Made by a program: the position numbers and the translations under genes. From an uncultured Geobacteraceae bacterium (GTDB lineage: Bacteria > Desulfobacterota > Desulfuromonadia > Geobacterales > Pseudopelobacteraceae), in NCBI GenBank assembly GCA_903875605.1, contig CAIQWT010000060.1:48273-112272 (forward strand): a stretch of 64,000 nt of DNA. The letters run 5' to 3'. How positions within the stretch are numbered: position 1 is the stretch's first letter; each line of letters opens with the position of its first letter. This document shows positions 10,219 to 21,733 of the stretch, piece after piece. Below the pieces are notes generated by a model. That model worked only from the letters and a program-made list of their open reading frames with translations. It searched no databases and was not told where the DNA came from.

Positions 10219-11115
10219 GTGAATTTGGTGCGTATGCGGTTAATCAGCGTTTTTTTGTTTTTTACCTTAATGATCACTTCGCAGGCTATTGCAGCGTTCA
10301 ATCTTGAGGTCCCTGCTGAGCCATGGGACGAATATCGCCTGCAGTTCAAGAACTATTCAAAGCATCTGCTCGCTTCATATGACCGGGCGTTTGTGGATGA
10401 TTATGACGGTGCCATTCGTGAGGTAGATAAAGCGATTGAATTGCTTCCGGAAGAGGGTATCGGTTTTGCCGAGCGGAGTAAATATCACCGGATTGTAGGC
10501 AATACCGCATTGGCTGAAAATGATTTCAAGACCGCAATCACGCGCTTTGACCAGGCAATTGAGCGTTATCGTCCCGGCCCGGAAAAAAAATCTAAAAAAA
10601 ATTTGGCTCGTAAAGTAAATCCCGCAGAAGCCGGTCGCCTGATTGCAACCCTTCGTTATCAGCGTGGAGAAGCATTTTTTAATTTCGAACAATATCGTCA
10701 GGCAAATGATGACTTTGCGGCCGCGTGTCAAGGTGGAAATGCTGTCGCCTGTCCACGGATATGGGATGTCAAGGCGATAGAGAAACGGGGAGTTCAATGG
10801 ATTCCTCTTTCTGCCCGGCAGTATTATGACCGGCGCAGCGTTAAACACATTTCTCCCACAATTACCAGAGTGTGGGTGAGACGTGAAGACCCACAGCCTG
10901 TACGCCCTGAAAGCGTATCCGAGAACCATATTCTGCAGCACTTTGAGCTGAACTGCTCAACACGGGAATTTCGTCTGATAGTGGCGCTGGTTATTGCCAA
11001 CGACAGCCAGCCGATGACTGTTACACTGGCCGAAGCAGGTTTTACGAAACCGGTCACCGGAACTGCGCCAAGTAAATTAATGATTACTCTTTGCCCGCCT
11101 TATCAACCGAAGTAA
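10219..11115 (+). CDS. TPR-containing exported protein with surface-adhesin-E-like C-terminal region
   Basis: GTG start; signal peptide; TPR-like helices; WIPLSARQYYDRRSVKHISPTITRVWVRRE. Confidence 0.65.
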   Translation: MNLVRMRLISVFLFFTLMITSQAIAAFNLEVPAEPWDEYRLQFKNYSKHLLASYDRAFVDDYDGAIREVDKAIELLPEEGIGFAERSKYHRIVGNTALAENDFKTAITRFDQAIERYRPGPEKKSKKNLARKVNPAEAGRLIATLRYQRGEAFFNFEQYRQANDDFAAACQGGNAVACPRIWDVKAIEKRGVQWIPLSARQYYDRRSVKHISPTITRVWVRREDPQPVRPESVSENHILQHFELNCSTREFRLIVALVIANDSQPMTVTLAEAGFTKPVTGTAPSKLMITLCPPYQPK

Positions 11116-11242
11116 TGGTGCTCAGGCTGAAATCGGTATAATCAGAGCTCAAATAATTTGACTTATTCAGTAGTTTAAAATTACAATACCGCCTTTAAAT
11201 GTGCCATATCCCACGCCCTTGAGCGTTATTTAGGAGAGATAA

Positions 11243-12265
11243 ATGAATATGAGATTTCTTGATGCCTGTTGGGGCAAGCCGGTAGACCGAACCCCAGTAT
11301 GGCTTATGCGTCAGGCCGGTCGTTATCTGCCGGAGTATATGGCGGTTCGTTCCAAATGTACTTTTCTGGAATTGTGTAAAACTCCTGAACTGGCCGCTGA
11401 GGTGACTATTCAGCCGGTTGACTATCTCGGTGTTGATGCGGCGATTATGTTCTCTGATATCCTGACTCCGGTTGAGCCAATGGGAATGAAGCTGGATTTC
11501 GTGCCTGGCCCTGTATTCGAAAGTCCGATTCGCAGCATGGCGGATGTGGAAAAACTGCGCATTCCGCAGATGGAACAGGATGTTCCTTATGTCCTTGAAA
11601 CAATTAAAATACTACGCCGCGAGTTGGCTGGTAAAGTGCCTCTGATCGGTTTTGGCGGCGCACCATTTACTCTGGCCTGTTACATGGTTGAAGGTAAAGG
11701 CTCCAAGGATTTTGCCCAGATCAAGCGGATGATGTATGCTGCACCGGAAGTCTACGCAGCTTTAATGGAAAAAATCACTACCATGAGCATGGAATACCTG
11801 AACGCACAGATTGCCGCAGGTGCACAGTGTATCCAGATATTTGATACATGGGGTGGAATTCTTTCACCTGCCGATTACGAGCGATATGTCCTTCCGTACA
11901 CGGTCAGACTGATTAATGGTCTGAATCGCATTGAAACACCGGTAATCCATTTTGTAAAAGGCTCCGGAGCAATGCTTGATACTGTCAAGAAAGCCGGCGG
12001 TGATGTTATGGGGTTGGACTGGCATGTGGGTCTTGGAGCAGCACGCGATTTGCTGGGCACACAGATGGCGGTACAGGGCAACCTGGACCCGACCGTGCTG
12101 TATGCAACACGTGACATAATAGAACGCGAAGTTAAGCGGGTTCTTGACGAGAATGCTGATCGCCCCGGGCACATTTTTAACCTGGGACACGGAATCCTGC
12201 CAACGGTGCCACCTGAAAATGCCAAATTCATGGTTGAGTGTGTGCATCGCCTGTCGCAGAAATAA
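11243..12265 (+). CDS. hemE: Uroporphyrinogen decarboxylase
   Basis: PVWLMRQAGRYLPEY and GFGGAPFTLACYMVEG motifs. Confidence 0.98.
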   Translation: MNMRFLDACWGKPVDRTPVWLMRQAGRYLPEYMAVRSKCTFLELCKTPELAAEVTIQPVDYLGVDAAIMFSDILTPVEPMGMKLDFVPGPVFESPIRSMADVEKLRIPQMEQDVPYVLETIKILRRELAGKVPLIGFGGAPFTLACYMVEGKGSKDFAQIKRMMYAAPEVYAALMEKITTMSMEYLNAQIAAGAQCIQIFDTWGGILSPADYERYVLPYTVRLINGLNRIETPVIHFVKGSGAMLDTVKKAGGDVMGLDWHVGLGAARDLLGTQMAVQGNLDPTVLYATRDIIEREVKRVLDENADRPGHIFNLGHGILPTVPPENAKFMVECVHRLSQK

Positions 12266-12295
12266 AAATACTGAAAGATTCCTGAAAAGGCTGCC

Positions 12296-12649
12296 ATGTC
12301 GATTGCACTAAAAAATATCGTAGTGTTCGTTACAGACCTTGTTAAGGCAAGGTCGTTCTACGTTGATCTTCTCGGACTGCCGGTTTCCGGTCAGAGCGAG
12401 ATGCTTATAGAGTTTTTCCCCGGAAATACAGCTACGTTGGGAGTTTCACTCGCTCTGCATGATGATGCCCGCTGCCTGGTTGGAAGGCACACCGGCATCA
12501 CCCTTAAGGTGGAAAATATAGTTGCGGTCTGTGAAAGCCTTAAAAACGGCGGTGCACATTTTGTAGAACCGCTCGAGTCCAGTCCATGGGGTAAAATGGC
12601 TGTTGTTCAAGACTTCGATGGCAATATGCTTGCTCTGGTAGATCGCTAG
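12296..12649 (+). CDS. VOC (glyoxalase/dioxygenase) family protein
   Basis: VFVTDLVKARSFYVDLLGLPV...VVQDFDGNMLALVD. Confidence 0.88.
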   Translation: MSIALKNIVVFVTDLVKARSFYVDLLGLPVSGQSEMLIEFFPGNTATLGVSLALHDDARCLVGRHTGITLKVENIVAVCESLKNGGAHFVEPLESSPWGKMAVVQDFDGNMLALVDR

Positions 12650-13117
12650 GTGAAAATAGTCACTCGTAAACTGGTTGCAGATATCTCTGCTGAAGCCAGA
12701 CAAAACCCGAGACTACGCAAGAACCACAACTTTCACCCGTCGGATGAATCCTGTTGTCACCGCCTTCTTAATGCAATTGAGCCAGGTTCATATATCAGGC
12801 CGCACCGGCATCTTGACCCGGAAAAAGATGAAGCATTTATCCTGTTAAGTGGTTCATTGGGGGTTATTACCTTTACCGATGATGGTGAGGTTGCCGAGAC
12901 GGTGCTGCTGTCGCATGCCGGTGGTAATCTTGCGGTGGATATTCCGTATGGAGTGTACCATACCGCGCTAAGTCTTGAGTCGGGCACTGTATTTTATGAA
13001 ACCAAGGCAGGTCCTTACCGACAGCTGGATGATGCTGAAACGGCCATTTGGGCCCCTGAAGATGGCGATTCTCATGTCAAGGATTTCCAAGTGCAACTGC
13101 AGAGCCTGTTTAGTTAA
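12650..13117 (+). CDS. WbuC-like cupin metalloprotein
   Basis: GTG start immediately after the VOC stop; RKNHNFHPSDESCCHRLLNAIEPGSYIRPHRHLDPEKDEAFILLSGSLGV. Confidence 0.82.
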   Translation: MKIVTRKLVADISAEARQNPRLRKNHNFHPSDESCCHRLLNAIEPGSYIRPHRHLDPEKDEAFILLSGSLGVITFTDDGEVAETVLLSHAGGNLAVDIPYGVYHTALSLESGTVFYETKAGPYRQLDDAETAIWAPEDGDSHVKDFQVQLQSLFS

Positions 13118-13118
13118 T

Positions 13119-13724
13119 GTGACAGGCCGAAACACTGCTTTTTTTCTGATTTTTTATGTCATGGTCATGGGCGGGGCTACTGGACTTGCTGCCGGTCCTC
13201 CCCGAATGCGACCATATACAGGTATCGGACTGGTCATTTTTTCGCAGCCCGGCAATGATGCAAACGCGGTCATGCCGTTACAGTTGTACCAGGAACCCGG
13301 ACTTTTGCGGCTTGAAACAGTAACCAACTCCGGAACCTCTGGAAATGAGTGGATTTTCGGACTGTCGGCGGAAAATTCGCCGCTTATTGTTTCTGCCCGT
13401 AAAGGCGACTGGTTGCGGGTCTATTATGATGACGCCGGTCGTGAGGCCTGGATGGATGTGCGGAAGAGAGGTCGATTTCTATCGTGGGAGCAGTTTTTAA
13501 AACTGCAGACCGGTCGAATGCTTCCCGGCTTACAGCCCCTGTATTACCGGCTTTACCAGCAACCTGGAGGTAAAACTCTTGGAACACTGACGCCAAAGCA
13601 GGTGTTCAAGGTATTGAAGCTGGAGAATGCCTGGAGTATGGTGCTGACTGAACAATCACAAATCGGATGGGTGCGTTGGAGTGATGACGACGGCCGCCTG
13701 ACTATAGATACTGGTAAAAAGTAG
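13119..13724 (+). CDS. Exported protein with SH3-like domain
   Basis: Likely GTG start at 13119 in the 12975..13724 ORF (VTGRNTAFFLIFYVMVMGGATGLAAG signal); C-terminal SH3b-like ending in GWVRWSDDDGRL. Confidence 0.6.
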   Translation: MTGRNTAFFLIFYVMVMGGATGLAAGPPRMRPYTGIGLVIFSQPGNDANAVMPLQLYQEPGLLRLETVTNSGTSGNEWIFGLSAENSPLIVSARKGDWLRVYYDDAGREAWMDVRKRGRFLSWEQFLKLQTGRMLPGLQPLYYRLYQQPGGKTLGTLTPKQVFKVLKLENAWSMVLTEQSQIGWVRWSDDDGRLTIDTGKK

Positions 13725-13832
13725 TAAATACGGGAGTTATTTTCGCATCGGCCTGAGATGAAATGTTTGTCCGGGCTTATGCATCTTTGGGCCTGCCTGC
13801 CCATTTAATTATTTGTATTAGTGAGGTATAGA

Positions 13833-15137
13833 ATGAGGATCGAACTGGTACCACCAGGAACCGGCGAATTGACTTACGAAATCAGAAATATCGTCAATGT
13901 CGCAGAAAAACTCCAAAAATGCGGGGTCAAGATTAATTGGGAAAATATCGGCGACCCGATTGTCAAAGGCGAGATCATTCCTGAGTGGATGAAAGAAATA
14001 GTTGCCAGGGCCGCTATGGATAACCGTACCTGGGGCTATTGTCATACCCGTGGCGTCCTTGAAACACGCGAATTTATTTGCGAGACCACCAACAGTCGCG
14101 GTGGGGCTCAGATAACTCCCGATGATATCATTTTCTTTAATGGTCTTGGAGATGCAATCGCTAAAATATACGGATGTCTGCGCCCTGAAGCGCGGGTACT
14201 TATGCCGTCACCATCTTACACCACTCACACGTTGGGTGAGATAGGGCACGCTCACTCAGCTCCTTCGCTATTCTGCCTCAAGCCGGATAATAACTGGTAT
14301 CCGGATATGGACGACCTGCGCAGCCATGTCAAATACAATCCGAATATTTGCGCAATTATGCTAATCAACCCGGATAATCCAACCGGTATGGTATATACCC
14401 GTGAGATGCTTGAAGAGATCGTTGCGGTGGCACGAGAAAACGATCTGTTTATAATCGCTGATGAAGTCTATATCAACATCGTCTATAACGGACAAAGTAC
14501 GGTGCCAATCAGTGATGTAATCGGCGATGTTCCTGCGATATCATTGAAGGGGATTTCTAAAGAGTTTCCCTGGCCCGGATCGCGTTGCGGCTGGATAGAA
14601 GTATATAACAGCCAGAAAGACGAGCGTTTCCGGAAATATATCAACCTGATTCTGACCGGTAAAATGAACGAAGTCTGTTCCACGACTTTACCGCAGATGG
14701 TTATTCCTGAAATCGTCCGTCACCCGGAATATTCTACATATCTGGCGCTGCGTATAGCCAGTTATGAGCGGATGAGTAACATCACCTACGACTGCCTCAG
14801 TCAGGTTTCTGCGCTGCAGGTAAATCGAACCAACGGCGCATTTTATATGGCTGTGGCGTTCAAGGATGGCATGCTGAACAATCGGCAATCGATCCCTATT
14901 GCCAACCAGGAAATCAGAGACCTGGTTGATGGGTTGATTAACCAGCCGGGAGTATCTCCTGATAAAAGATTCGTGTATCAGATCCTGGCCTCCACCGGTA
15001 TCTGCATCGTGCCGCTTTCATCGTTTTCAACGCCGTTGCAGGGTTTTAGGGTCACGCTGCTGGAGAAGGACGAGAATGAGTGCCGCCGTATTTACGCAAC
15101 TCTGGCAGAAAAAATCGGCGAATACCTGGCGTCTTAA
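13833..15137 (+). CDS. Pyridoxal phosphate-dependent aminotransferase, class I/II
   Basis: LINPDNPTGMVYTREML, IADEVYINIVYNG, SLKGISKEFPWPGSRCGWIE motifs. Confidence 0.92.
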   Translation: MRIELVPPGTGELTYEIRNIVNVAEKLQKCGVKINWENIGDPIVKGEIIPEWMKEIVARAAMDNRTWGYCHTRGVLETREFICETTNSRGGAQITPDDIIFFNGLGDAIAKIYGCLRPEARVLMPSPSYTTHTLGEIGHAHSAPSLFCLKPDNNWYPDMDDLRSHVKYNPNICAIMLINPDNPTGMVYTREMLEEIVAVARENDLFIIADEVYINIVYNGQSTVPISDVIGDVPAISLKGISKEFPWPGSRCGWIEVYNSQKDERFRKYINLILTGKMNEVCSTTLPQMVIPEIVRHPEYSTYLALRIASYERMSNITYDCLSQVSALQVNRTNGAFYMAVAFKDGMLNNRQSIPIANQEIRDLVDGLINQPGVSPDKRFVYQILASTGICIVPLSSFSTPLQGFRVTLLEKDENECRRIYATLAEKIGEYLAS

Positions 15138-15167
15138 TCACAGTAAAACGAGTGTCAGTTTCAACAC

Positions 15168-15206
15168 GCAAAGAGGGGAGCGGCCGATGCCGTTCCCCTC
15201 TTTGCG
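15168..15206 (+). terminator. Intrinsic terminator-like hairpin (symmetric, between convergent genes)
   Basis: CGCAAAGAGGGGAGCGG-CCGATG-CCGTTCCCCTCTTTGCG. Confidence 0.7.
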
Positions 15207-15326
15207 TTAATCCGTTTCAGGCTGAAACACAAACTTTGATGACTCATTCCTGTCTTCTTTGTGCCCCGCCGCCTTGCTTATGTCTTTAGTTCTAAAACTG
15301 CAATTACAGCGATTACTTTTTTATTT

Positions 15327-15515
15327 TCAGACTTTTTTTTCAGGTTCATCGCTCTTGGGCTTGATTTCTATCTCGTCTTTACCATCTGATGCCTTTTTAA
15401 AGTTACGGATACTTTTGCCTAGTGCCCCGCCTATTTCAGGCAGTTTACCCGCTCCGAAAACGACCAGAACGATGACAAGTATGATTATCATTTCCGGCAT
15501 ACCAAAACCAAACAT
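15327..15515 (-). CDS. tatA: Twin-arginine translocase TatA/TatE subunit
   Basis: [42 protein letters not shown]. Confidence 0.95.
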   Translation of the reverse strand: MFGFGMPEMIIILVIVLVVFGAGKLPEIGGALGKSIRNFKKASDGKDEIEIKPKSDEPEKKV

Positions 15516-15754
15516 TGTGCCCCCTCTGTAACGAGTGTGTAGTGCCTCTGCACTATCTCATTGACCAATAAAAAAATCAAGTCCTCTGCACATTAATCAA
15601 AGTTATCCATTTTGGCTTGCCTGCTCAACCATTAATGAAAAACTAGTTTAAAAACAGGCAGTTAGCGTTGTATTGCCAGCTCCGGTGATTCATTGACACG
15701 GTTTTTAACGCATGGTACAACAATGACTTAAATCACATTATCACGAGGGCTCGC

Positions 15755-17449
15755 ATGTCAAACAGATCATATAGTAACATTGCGGCGGTTCGGACCAGAA
15801 TAATCGTTTTATCACTGGCTGTTTCAGGAGCGGTAGGGGGAACAGCCTTTTTTCTCGGGTGCCCGTTCTCCGTCTTGACTGCGACCATTGTTAGTGCGCT
15901 GTTTTGCTCTTTGCTCTGTGCCGGAATCATTCAGCGCATACTGTCAGAAATTCGATCGGAACAGTTTGCCGTTCTGGCCAGGGTGGCTTCCGAACTGGAA
16001 ATGACATCTTCCACTGCACAGCCTGACGATATTATAGCTATTTTTTCAATCCGCGATCTTGTTGAAGACGTTTATGAAGTCAAACAGAAAAAACGCCAGG
16101 AATTGCTAGAACAGATATTTGTAGCACAGGAAAAACTCAAATTGACCATGCATGGCTGGTCTATCGGTGATGAAAAAGAAACGTCCAGAGTACAGGATGC
16201 CGTAAGGGCAATTGAACTTCTTAATAACGGATATTCAAAGGTAATAGCTGAAATCGATGAGCTTTCCGGCCGTACAGAAGAACGGGCGTCAATTTCGACG
16301 CAGATGAGCGCTACCACCGATGCGATTGCTGAAAATATCAATCAATATTCAAACTTTGTGATTGAGACATCCAGCTCAATTGAGGAAATGGCCCGCGCAA
16401 CCCGGGAAACGGCCTCAAATATCCGGGCACTGTCCACCTCCACAGAGCAGACTGTATCTTCTATTAATACGATAAGCACGTCACAAGCCACCGTACGAGA
16501 CAATTCAGAGCGGAGTGCGTCAGTCTCGGAAAACGTGCGAACACAGGCTCAGCACGGGCTGCGTAGCATGGTCGCAACGATGAAGGCGATGCATGAGATT
16601 GCCAAGAGTAGCGATGAATCCTTTGAATCGATCAACCGCCTATCCCGTCACTCGGCGCGGGTCGGAGAATTTCTGAGTGTTATACAGGAGGTTGTCGATC
16701 AGACTAACCTGTTGTCTCTTAATGCATCCATTATTGCTGCTCAGGCAGGAACGCGGGGTCGGGCGTTTGCCGTTGTTGCAGAAGAGGTGCGTTCCCTGGC
16801 CAGGCGCACTTCTGCTTCTACCAAGGAAATTGAGGAGTTGGTACGTAATATCCAGAAAGAGACCTCTTCAGTTCAGCGCTCGGTGACCCAGGGAAAAGAT
16901 AAGATAAAAGAAGGGGTGAAAATTTCCGCTCTGGCTAATGAGTCACTCATTGCAATCGAAAAAAGTGCAGAAGATGCTTTTAGGATGGTGTCGAGAATCG
17001 CTGTTGAAGCAACGGAGCAGGCTGTAAGTATTCAACGTATTACTGAAGATTCAGAGAAAAACCTGGAACGGGTACAGCAGGTTACGCTTGCAACAGAACA
17101 TCAACAGCAGGGGAGCCTGCTGATCGTAAAAAATCTTGAACAGATGCGGGAGCTCGCCCAGCGGATTAATTTGTCTGCACAGGAGCAGGCCAAGGGTAAT
17201 CGTCTCTATCTTAAAAGTGTTATGGACGACAATGACCGGACAAGAGAGCTGAAAAACGAGGCGACCCGGAATATCGCACTGGCAACGCAGGCCGTTGAAG
17301 CTGTCAGGGGTGTTGATGCTCAAATCGTGATGAATTCGCTTGAAAGCAGCAGAACTACCGATGCTCTAAGCCACTTAACACGCCTGATAGATAATTATCG
17401 CGGTGGAATGATTCAGGAGCTTAATGATGATTCGGCAAATTACGAATAG
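15755..17449 (+). CDS. Methyl-accepting chemotaxis protein without a clear periplasmic sensor domain
   Basis: Two N-terminal TM segments; MCP signalling hairpin ([55 protein letters not shown]). Confidence 0.93.
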   Translation: MSNRSYSNIAAVRTRIIVLSLAVSGAVGGTAFFLGCPFSVLTATIVSALFCSLLCAGIIQRILSEIRSEQFAVLARVASELEMTSSTAQPDDIIAIFSIRDLVEDVYEVKQKKRQELLEQIFVAQEKLKLTMHGWSIGDEKETSRVQDAVRAIELLNNGYSKVIAEIDELSGRTEERASISTQMSATTDAIAENINQYSNFVIETSSSIEEMARATRETASNIRALSTSTEQTVSSINTISTSQATVRDNSERSASVSENVRTQAQHGLRSMVATMKAMHEIAKSSDESFESINRLSRHSARVGEFLSVIQEVVDQTNLLSLNASIIAAQAGTRGRAFAVVAEEVRSLARRTSASTKEIEELVRNIQKETSSVQRSVTQGKDKIKEGVKISALANESLIAIEKSAEDAFRMVSRIAVEATEQAVSIQRITEDSEKNLERVQQVTLATEHQQQGSLLIVKNLEQMRELAQRINLSAQEQAKGNRLYLKSVMDDNDRTRELKNEATRNIALATQAVEAVRGVDAQIVMNSLESSRTTDALSHLTRLIDNYRGGMIQELNDDSANYE

Positions 17450-18443
17450 CCTGCTGTTACTGATATGTTTACTTGCTTCACCACTTACCCCCTCAGCTGC
17501 TGATTTTGAAATTACCCCGTTTATAACCGGTAATCAAAGCCCTCTTGTTCAGATATATGGGCTTCCGCACGATACCGGCGCCGACATCGTTCCCCCTGGA
17601 AAGGTTCATTTCAGCCTGAATCAGGATATCTCCAGCAACTATACTTTTAGCAACAGTGCTCGCGAACAGGTAATACTTGACGGCGAGTTTTATCGCATGA
17701 CATTGGCAGCCCGTTACGGAGTTGCGTCACTTTGGGAGGTTGGAATAGAGATCCCTTACGTCCAACAGGGTGGGGGCTTCCTGGATGATTTTGTCATCAA
17801 TTGGCACGACACCTTTGGCCTGCCGCAGGGTGGACGTGACAGTGCACCCAAAAACAGGGTGAACTACAGTTACCGTAAGGATGGTGAGCAAAAACTGCAG
17901 ATAAATCGTGCCGCCTCAGGAATCGGAGATATTTCGCTGACTGGTGGATTCAAGCTGTATGATAGTGACGGTTCGGGATTTCATGATAGGCTGGCGCTCA
18001 AAGGGGCGGTAAAGCTGCCTGCCGGTAACAGCTCAGATCTCCTCGGAAGCGGCAGCACCGATGTTATGCTGCAGCTTTGCGGTAGCATGAACAGCTATGG
18101 TGAACACGGTTCTCTCGGTATGTATGGATCCGTAGGTGGCCTTGTTATGTCCAGGAGCGATGTCTTGAGTAATCAACACAACCAGCTTGCAGGGATCGGC
18201 AACATCGGTTTTGGCTGGGGCCCTTTCTCATGGATATCATTTAAAGTGCAACTTAACGGTAACACTCCGCTTTATCGTAATAGTTCGCTGGAAGAAATCT
18301 CAAAAAATCCTCTGCTGCTTATTTTCGGTGGAGCACTGAAGTTCCCCGGAGATTATCTGCTTGATATTGGTGTTGCGGAGGATGTGGCGGTTGCTACTGC
18401 ACCGGATGTGAGCTTCCATTTGGGATTAAGTAAGATTTTCTGA
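17424..18443 (+). CDS. DUF3187 family protein (exported)
   Basis: Signal peptide; [10 protein letters not shown]...[13 protein letters not shown]...[10 protein letters not shown] pattern; overlaps the MCP 3' end. Confidence 0.8.
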   Translation: MMIRQITNSLLLLICLLASPLTPSAADFEITPFITGNQSPLVQIYGLPHDTGADIVPPGKVHFSLNQDISSNYTFSNSAREQVILDGEFYRMTLAARYGVASLWEVGIEIPYVQQGGGFLDDFVINWHDTFGLPQGGRDSAPKNRVNYSYRKDGEQKLQINRAASGIGDISLTGGFKLYDSDGSGFHDRLALKGAVKLPAGNSSDLLGSGSTDVMLQLCGSMNSYGEHGSLGMYGSVGGLVMSRSDVLSNQHNQLAGIGNIGFGWGPFSWISFKVQLNGNTPLYRNSSLEEISKNPLLLIFGGALKFPGDYLLDIGVAEDVAVATAPDVSFHLGLSKIF

Positions 18444-18872
18444 AAACCTTCAATGAGCAATTACGCATATCAAGAAACAATATATTTAACAAAAACAGAT
18501 ATATTACCAGACTAAAGATCGTCTCCCACCTCATGCCCACTGCCGAAATTGCTGGAGTTTCAGTAAAAAATATTGGGGAACAAGTATGTTCGCTAAAACA
18601 ATTCCGCAATGAGATAGTCGCTGCTCTTGACTTTCTGATTACCGGAATATGAATTAAATTTATGTGGATACGTCCACGATGACGGCCTCCGCATTCCTCC
18701 CTTGATGTGCTCCCATGCTACCAGATTCTTTACAAATATACCAGTTTCACTGTCTTGAGTCGCAATCAAGTATTGGTGAAACTGATGAATGACCTACCGA
18801 TGAACTCACCATATTTATTCCCAATGGAATATGGCGCACCATTTAGTGGCAATTCATGCAGTAAAATGTCAG

Positions 18873-18904
18873 GAAAACAAAAAGCCCCGCGGAAACGGGG
18901 TCTT
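18873..18904 (-). terminator. Intrinsic terminator for leuC-leuD
   Basis: On the minus strand: CCCCGTTTCCGCGGGGCTTTTTGTTTT. Confidence 0.85.
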
Positions 18905-18932
18905 AATTTGTAACGGCGATGATTGTATCGGG

Positions 18933-19460
18933 TTAATATTTTTGATCAGCGTAATCAACCCAGCCACCGGCCAGAACCAGGGCTTTATCAAAGGGTGAAA
19001 TCTCAAAGCTGAAAGTGCTCTGGGTGCCGCCGCCGCTTATGGTAAGAGATCCGGATTCAATATCGATACTCATAGAAGCATCAGTGTCGTCGGCATGAGC
19101 AAAAACCTGATCAAGGTCGGCTGCGGGCAGCTCAATGGCCGCCATACCGCAGTTGAACATGTTCTGGCGGAAGATGCGTGCAAAAGATTCTGCTATGACA
19201 GCGGTGATGCCGTTAACCTCGAACACCCATGGAGCATGTTCGCGAGAGGAGCCGCAACCGAAGTTGGCGCGCGAGAGGATCACCCGGGCATTTTTTGTCT
19301 GAGGCCCATTTGGATCGAATCCGGGAAGTTTTAGATCTTCAAGTATATACGGCTTGAGATCTTCCTTTGTGATTTCTGTCAGGTACTTGGCCGGGATTAT
19401 CTCGTCGGTGTTGATGTCGCTGCGGTCGAGAAAGAGGACAGGGCCTCCGAAAGTCTTCAT
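18933..19460 (-). CDS. leuD: 3-isopropylmalate dehydratase small subunit
   Basis: FLDRSDINTDEIIPAKYL, NFGCGSSREHAPW motifs. Confidence 0.95.
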   Translation of the reverse strand: MKTFGGPVLFLDRSDINTDEIIPAKYLTEITKEDLKPYILEDLKLPGFDPNGPQTKNARVILSRANFGCGSSREHAPWVFEVNGITAVIAESFARIFRQNMFNCGMAAIELPAADLDQVFAHADDTDASMSIDIESGSLTISGGGTQSTFSFEISPFDKALVLAGGWVDYADQKY

Positions 19461-19523
19461 ATATATTTTCTCCTTAAAACAGAAATTAAACCTGATTATC
19501 TCAGCGTCTCAGTATTATATGGA

Positions 19524-20807
19524 TTATAAATACTTTCTTGGATCAGCAATCATTCCCTCAATCGCACTGGCTGCAGCCGTAGCAGGTGACATCAGGTGAA
19601 CCATGCCACCTTTGCCCATTCGGCCCATGAAATTGCGATTCGTGGTTGATGCGCATACTTCACCGTCAGCGAGGACGCCGTTGCTCATGCCGAGACAGGC
19701 ACCGCAGGTGGGGTTCGTGACGCAAAACCCGGCTTCCATAAAGATATCAATCAGCCCTTCACGCATAGCCTCCTGCTGGATTTTAGGGGTGGCTGGCGAA
19801 AGAATACCACGTACGTTAGGAGCCAGTTTGTGCCCTTTCAAAATCTGTGCAGCGATGCGCAGGTCTTCCAGGCGCCCATTGGTGCAGGAGCCGATATAAA
19901 CCTGGTCAAGCAGAGTGCCTGCAAGTTCAGATACGGTCTTGACCTGATCAGGTTTGTAACCGAAGGTGATCGTCGGCTGTAGAAGCGTAACATCAATTTC
20001 AATGGTCTGATCATATTCGGCATCAGTATCGGCACGCCATTGGGAATAATCAGCAAGAGCGGCTTCTTTTGTGGCAAACTCTTCCTGGATGAATGGCCAG
20101 AGATACTCAACTGTTGTCATGTCCGGCTGACAGATCCCTGATGTTCCACCCGCTTCAATTGCCATGTTACAGAGCGTCATGCGTGATTCCATAGTCATAG
20201 AATCAATAGCAGAACCGTGGAACTCCATGACACGGTCAGTAGCTCCGTTGACACCTATTTTGCCGATGATATGCAGGATAACATCCTTGGCGTAGACGCC
20301 TTTAGGCAGAGTCCCTGTTACGTTGAATTTAATTGTTTTTGGCTGGCGGAAGGCACAGACGCCCTTCAGGATGCCGACCTCCAGGTCTGTCGTGCCGATT
20401 CCGGCGGCGAAAGCTCCAAAGGCACCGTGGGTACAAGTGTGGGAGTCACCCATAATGACGGTGTATCCGGGACGGATAAAGCCGCGCTCAGGGAAGAGGG
20501 CGTGACAAACACCGTTGGCTCCGACATCAAAAAAGTCTTTTATCCCGTGGCGGCGAGCCCAGTCACGAAGTATCTTGGCCTGGGTGGCGGTTTTTGTATC
20601 CTTGCTCGGTGTAACGTGGTCGATGACAGCTTTAATCTTTGTAGGATCAAAGACGCGATCTTTGTTGCGCCGGATCAGGTCGTCTATGGCTATCGGTGTG
20701 GTGATTTCGTGGCACAGTACAGCATCCAGGCGGAGCACTTTGGTGCCGGGAAAGGGCTCGTTGACCAGGTGAGCATCAAAAATCTTTTCTGAAGTTGTTT
20801 TACCCAT
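19524..20807 (-). CDS. leuC: 3-isopropylmalate dehydratase large subunit
   Basis: GDSHTCTHGAFGAFAAGIGTTD, IGSCTNGR, NPTCGACLGM motifs; start at MGKTTSEKIF. Confidence 0.95.
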   Translation of the reverse strand: MGKTTSEKIFDAHLVNEPFPGTKVLRLDAVLCHEITTPIAIDDLIRRNKDRVFDPTKIKAVIDHVTPSKDTKTATQAKILRDWARRHGIKDFFDVGANGVCHALFPERGFIRPGYTVIMGDSHTCTHGAFGAFAAGIGTTDLEVGILKGVCAFRQPKTIKFNVTGTLPKGVYAKDVILHIIGKIGVNGATDRVMEFHGSAIDSMTMESRMTLCNMAIEAGGTSGICQPDMTTVEYLWPFIQEEFATKEAALADYSQWRADTDAEYDQTIEIDVTLLQPTITFGYKPDQVKTVSELAGTLLDQVYIGSCTNGRLEDLRIAAQILKGHKLAPNVRGILSPATPKIQQEAMREGLIDIFMEAGFCVTNPTCGACLGMSNGVLADGEVCASTTNRNFMGRMGKGGMVHLMSPATAAASAIEGMIADPRKYL

Positions 20808-20983
20808 TATTCGACCTCGCATGATTCAGTATTGGCAGACATGTAGCATAACTATCTTGAAAAATCCACTGGTGAACTTTTTTTTGATAATCCTACATTG
20901 TATATTCGGCAGGTTTTCCATGAAAAACTATTACAGGCATGGTATAACGGCACAACAAATCGGATGCGTCAGGGACTCTATTT

Positions 20984-21733
20984 ATGAATCAGGAATATCT
21001 CAAAACAATGCTCAATTCGGTCCAGCAGGGGGCGTTATCAGTTGATGCAGCAATGCTGCAGTTGCGTCAGCTTCCCTTTCAGGATATAGGCTGTGCTCAG
21101 GTAGACCACCATCGCCAATTACGTCAGGGCATGCCTGAAATGGTCTTTGGTGAGGGTAAGACAGTTGAGCAGATTTTGGCAATTACGGCGGCTATGTCAG
21201 ATAAGGGGAGCAACATCCTTGTGACACGGCTGGATAATGAGAAGGCTGAGTTGATTGTACAGGCCATTCCGGAAGCATCCTATCATGTCGAAGCACGTTG
21301 TCTGACGCTGGAACATCAGCCACCGGAACAGCGTGGTAAGGGAATTGTTCTGGTCGTTTCAGCCGGCACCTCTGATATCCCGGTGGCTGCTGAAGCGCTC
21401 GTAACTGCTCGATTTCTCGGCAACCAGGTCGGGCAGATCTATGATGTGGGAGTGGCCGGTATCCACCGATTGCTTGCGCGGCATGACCAACTTTCCGCCG
21501 CATCAGTTATCATAGTGGTGGCCGGTATGGAGGGAGCGCTCCCCTCTGTTATCGGAGGGTTGGTGGATAAGCCGGTCATTGCCGTGCCGACCTCGGTCGG
21601 ATATGGTGCTTCCTTCGGGGGTATTGCGGCGTTACTGGGGATGCTGAATTCGTGTGCCTCCGGGGTGACTGTGGTCAACATCGATAACGGTTTCGGTGCC
21701 GCCTGTGCGGCGAGTTTAATGAACAGGGTGTGA
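20984..21733 (+). CDS. larB: Nickel pincer cofactor biosynthesis protein LarB
   Basis: VSAGTSDIPVAAEA, VVAGMEGALPSVIGGLVDKPVIAVPTSVGYGASFGG motifs. Confidence 0.93.
   Translation: MNQEYLKTMLNSVQQGALSVDAAMLQLRQLPFQDIGCAQVDHHRQLRQGMPEMVFGEGKTVEQILAITAAMSDKGSNILVTRLDNEKAELIVQAIPEASYHVEARCLTLEHQPPEQRGKGIVLVVSAGTSDIPVAAEALVTARFLGNQVGQIYDVGVAGIHRLLARHDQLSAASVIIVVAGMEGALPSVIGGLVDKPVIAVPTSVGYGASFGGIAALLGMLNSCASGVTVVNIDNGFGAACAASLMNRV

Noticed and set aside
10375-10941. 188-aa minus-strand ORF opposite the TPR protein
   Set aside because: Shadow ORF, no motifs; the plus-strand gene has signal peptide and TPR-like pattern.
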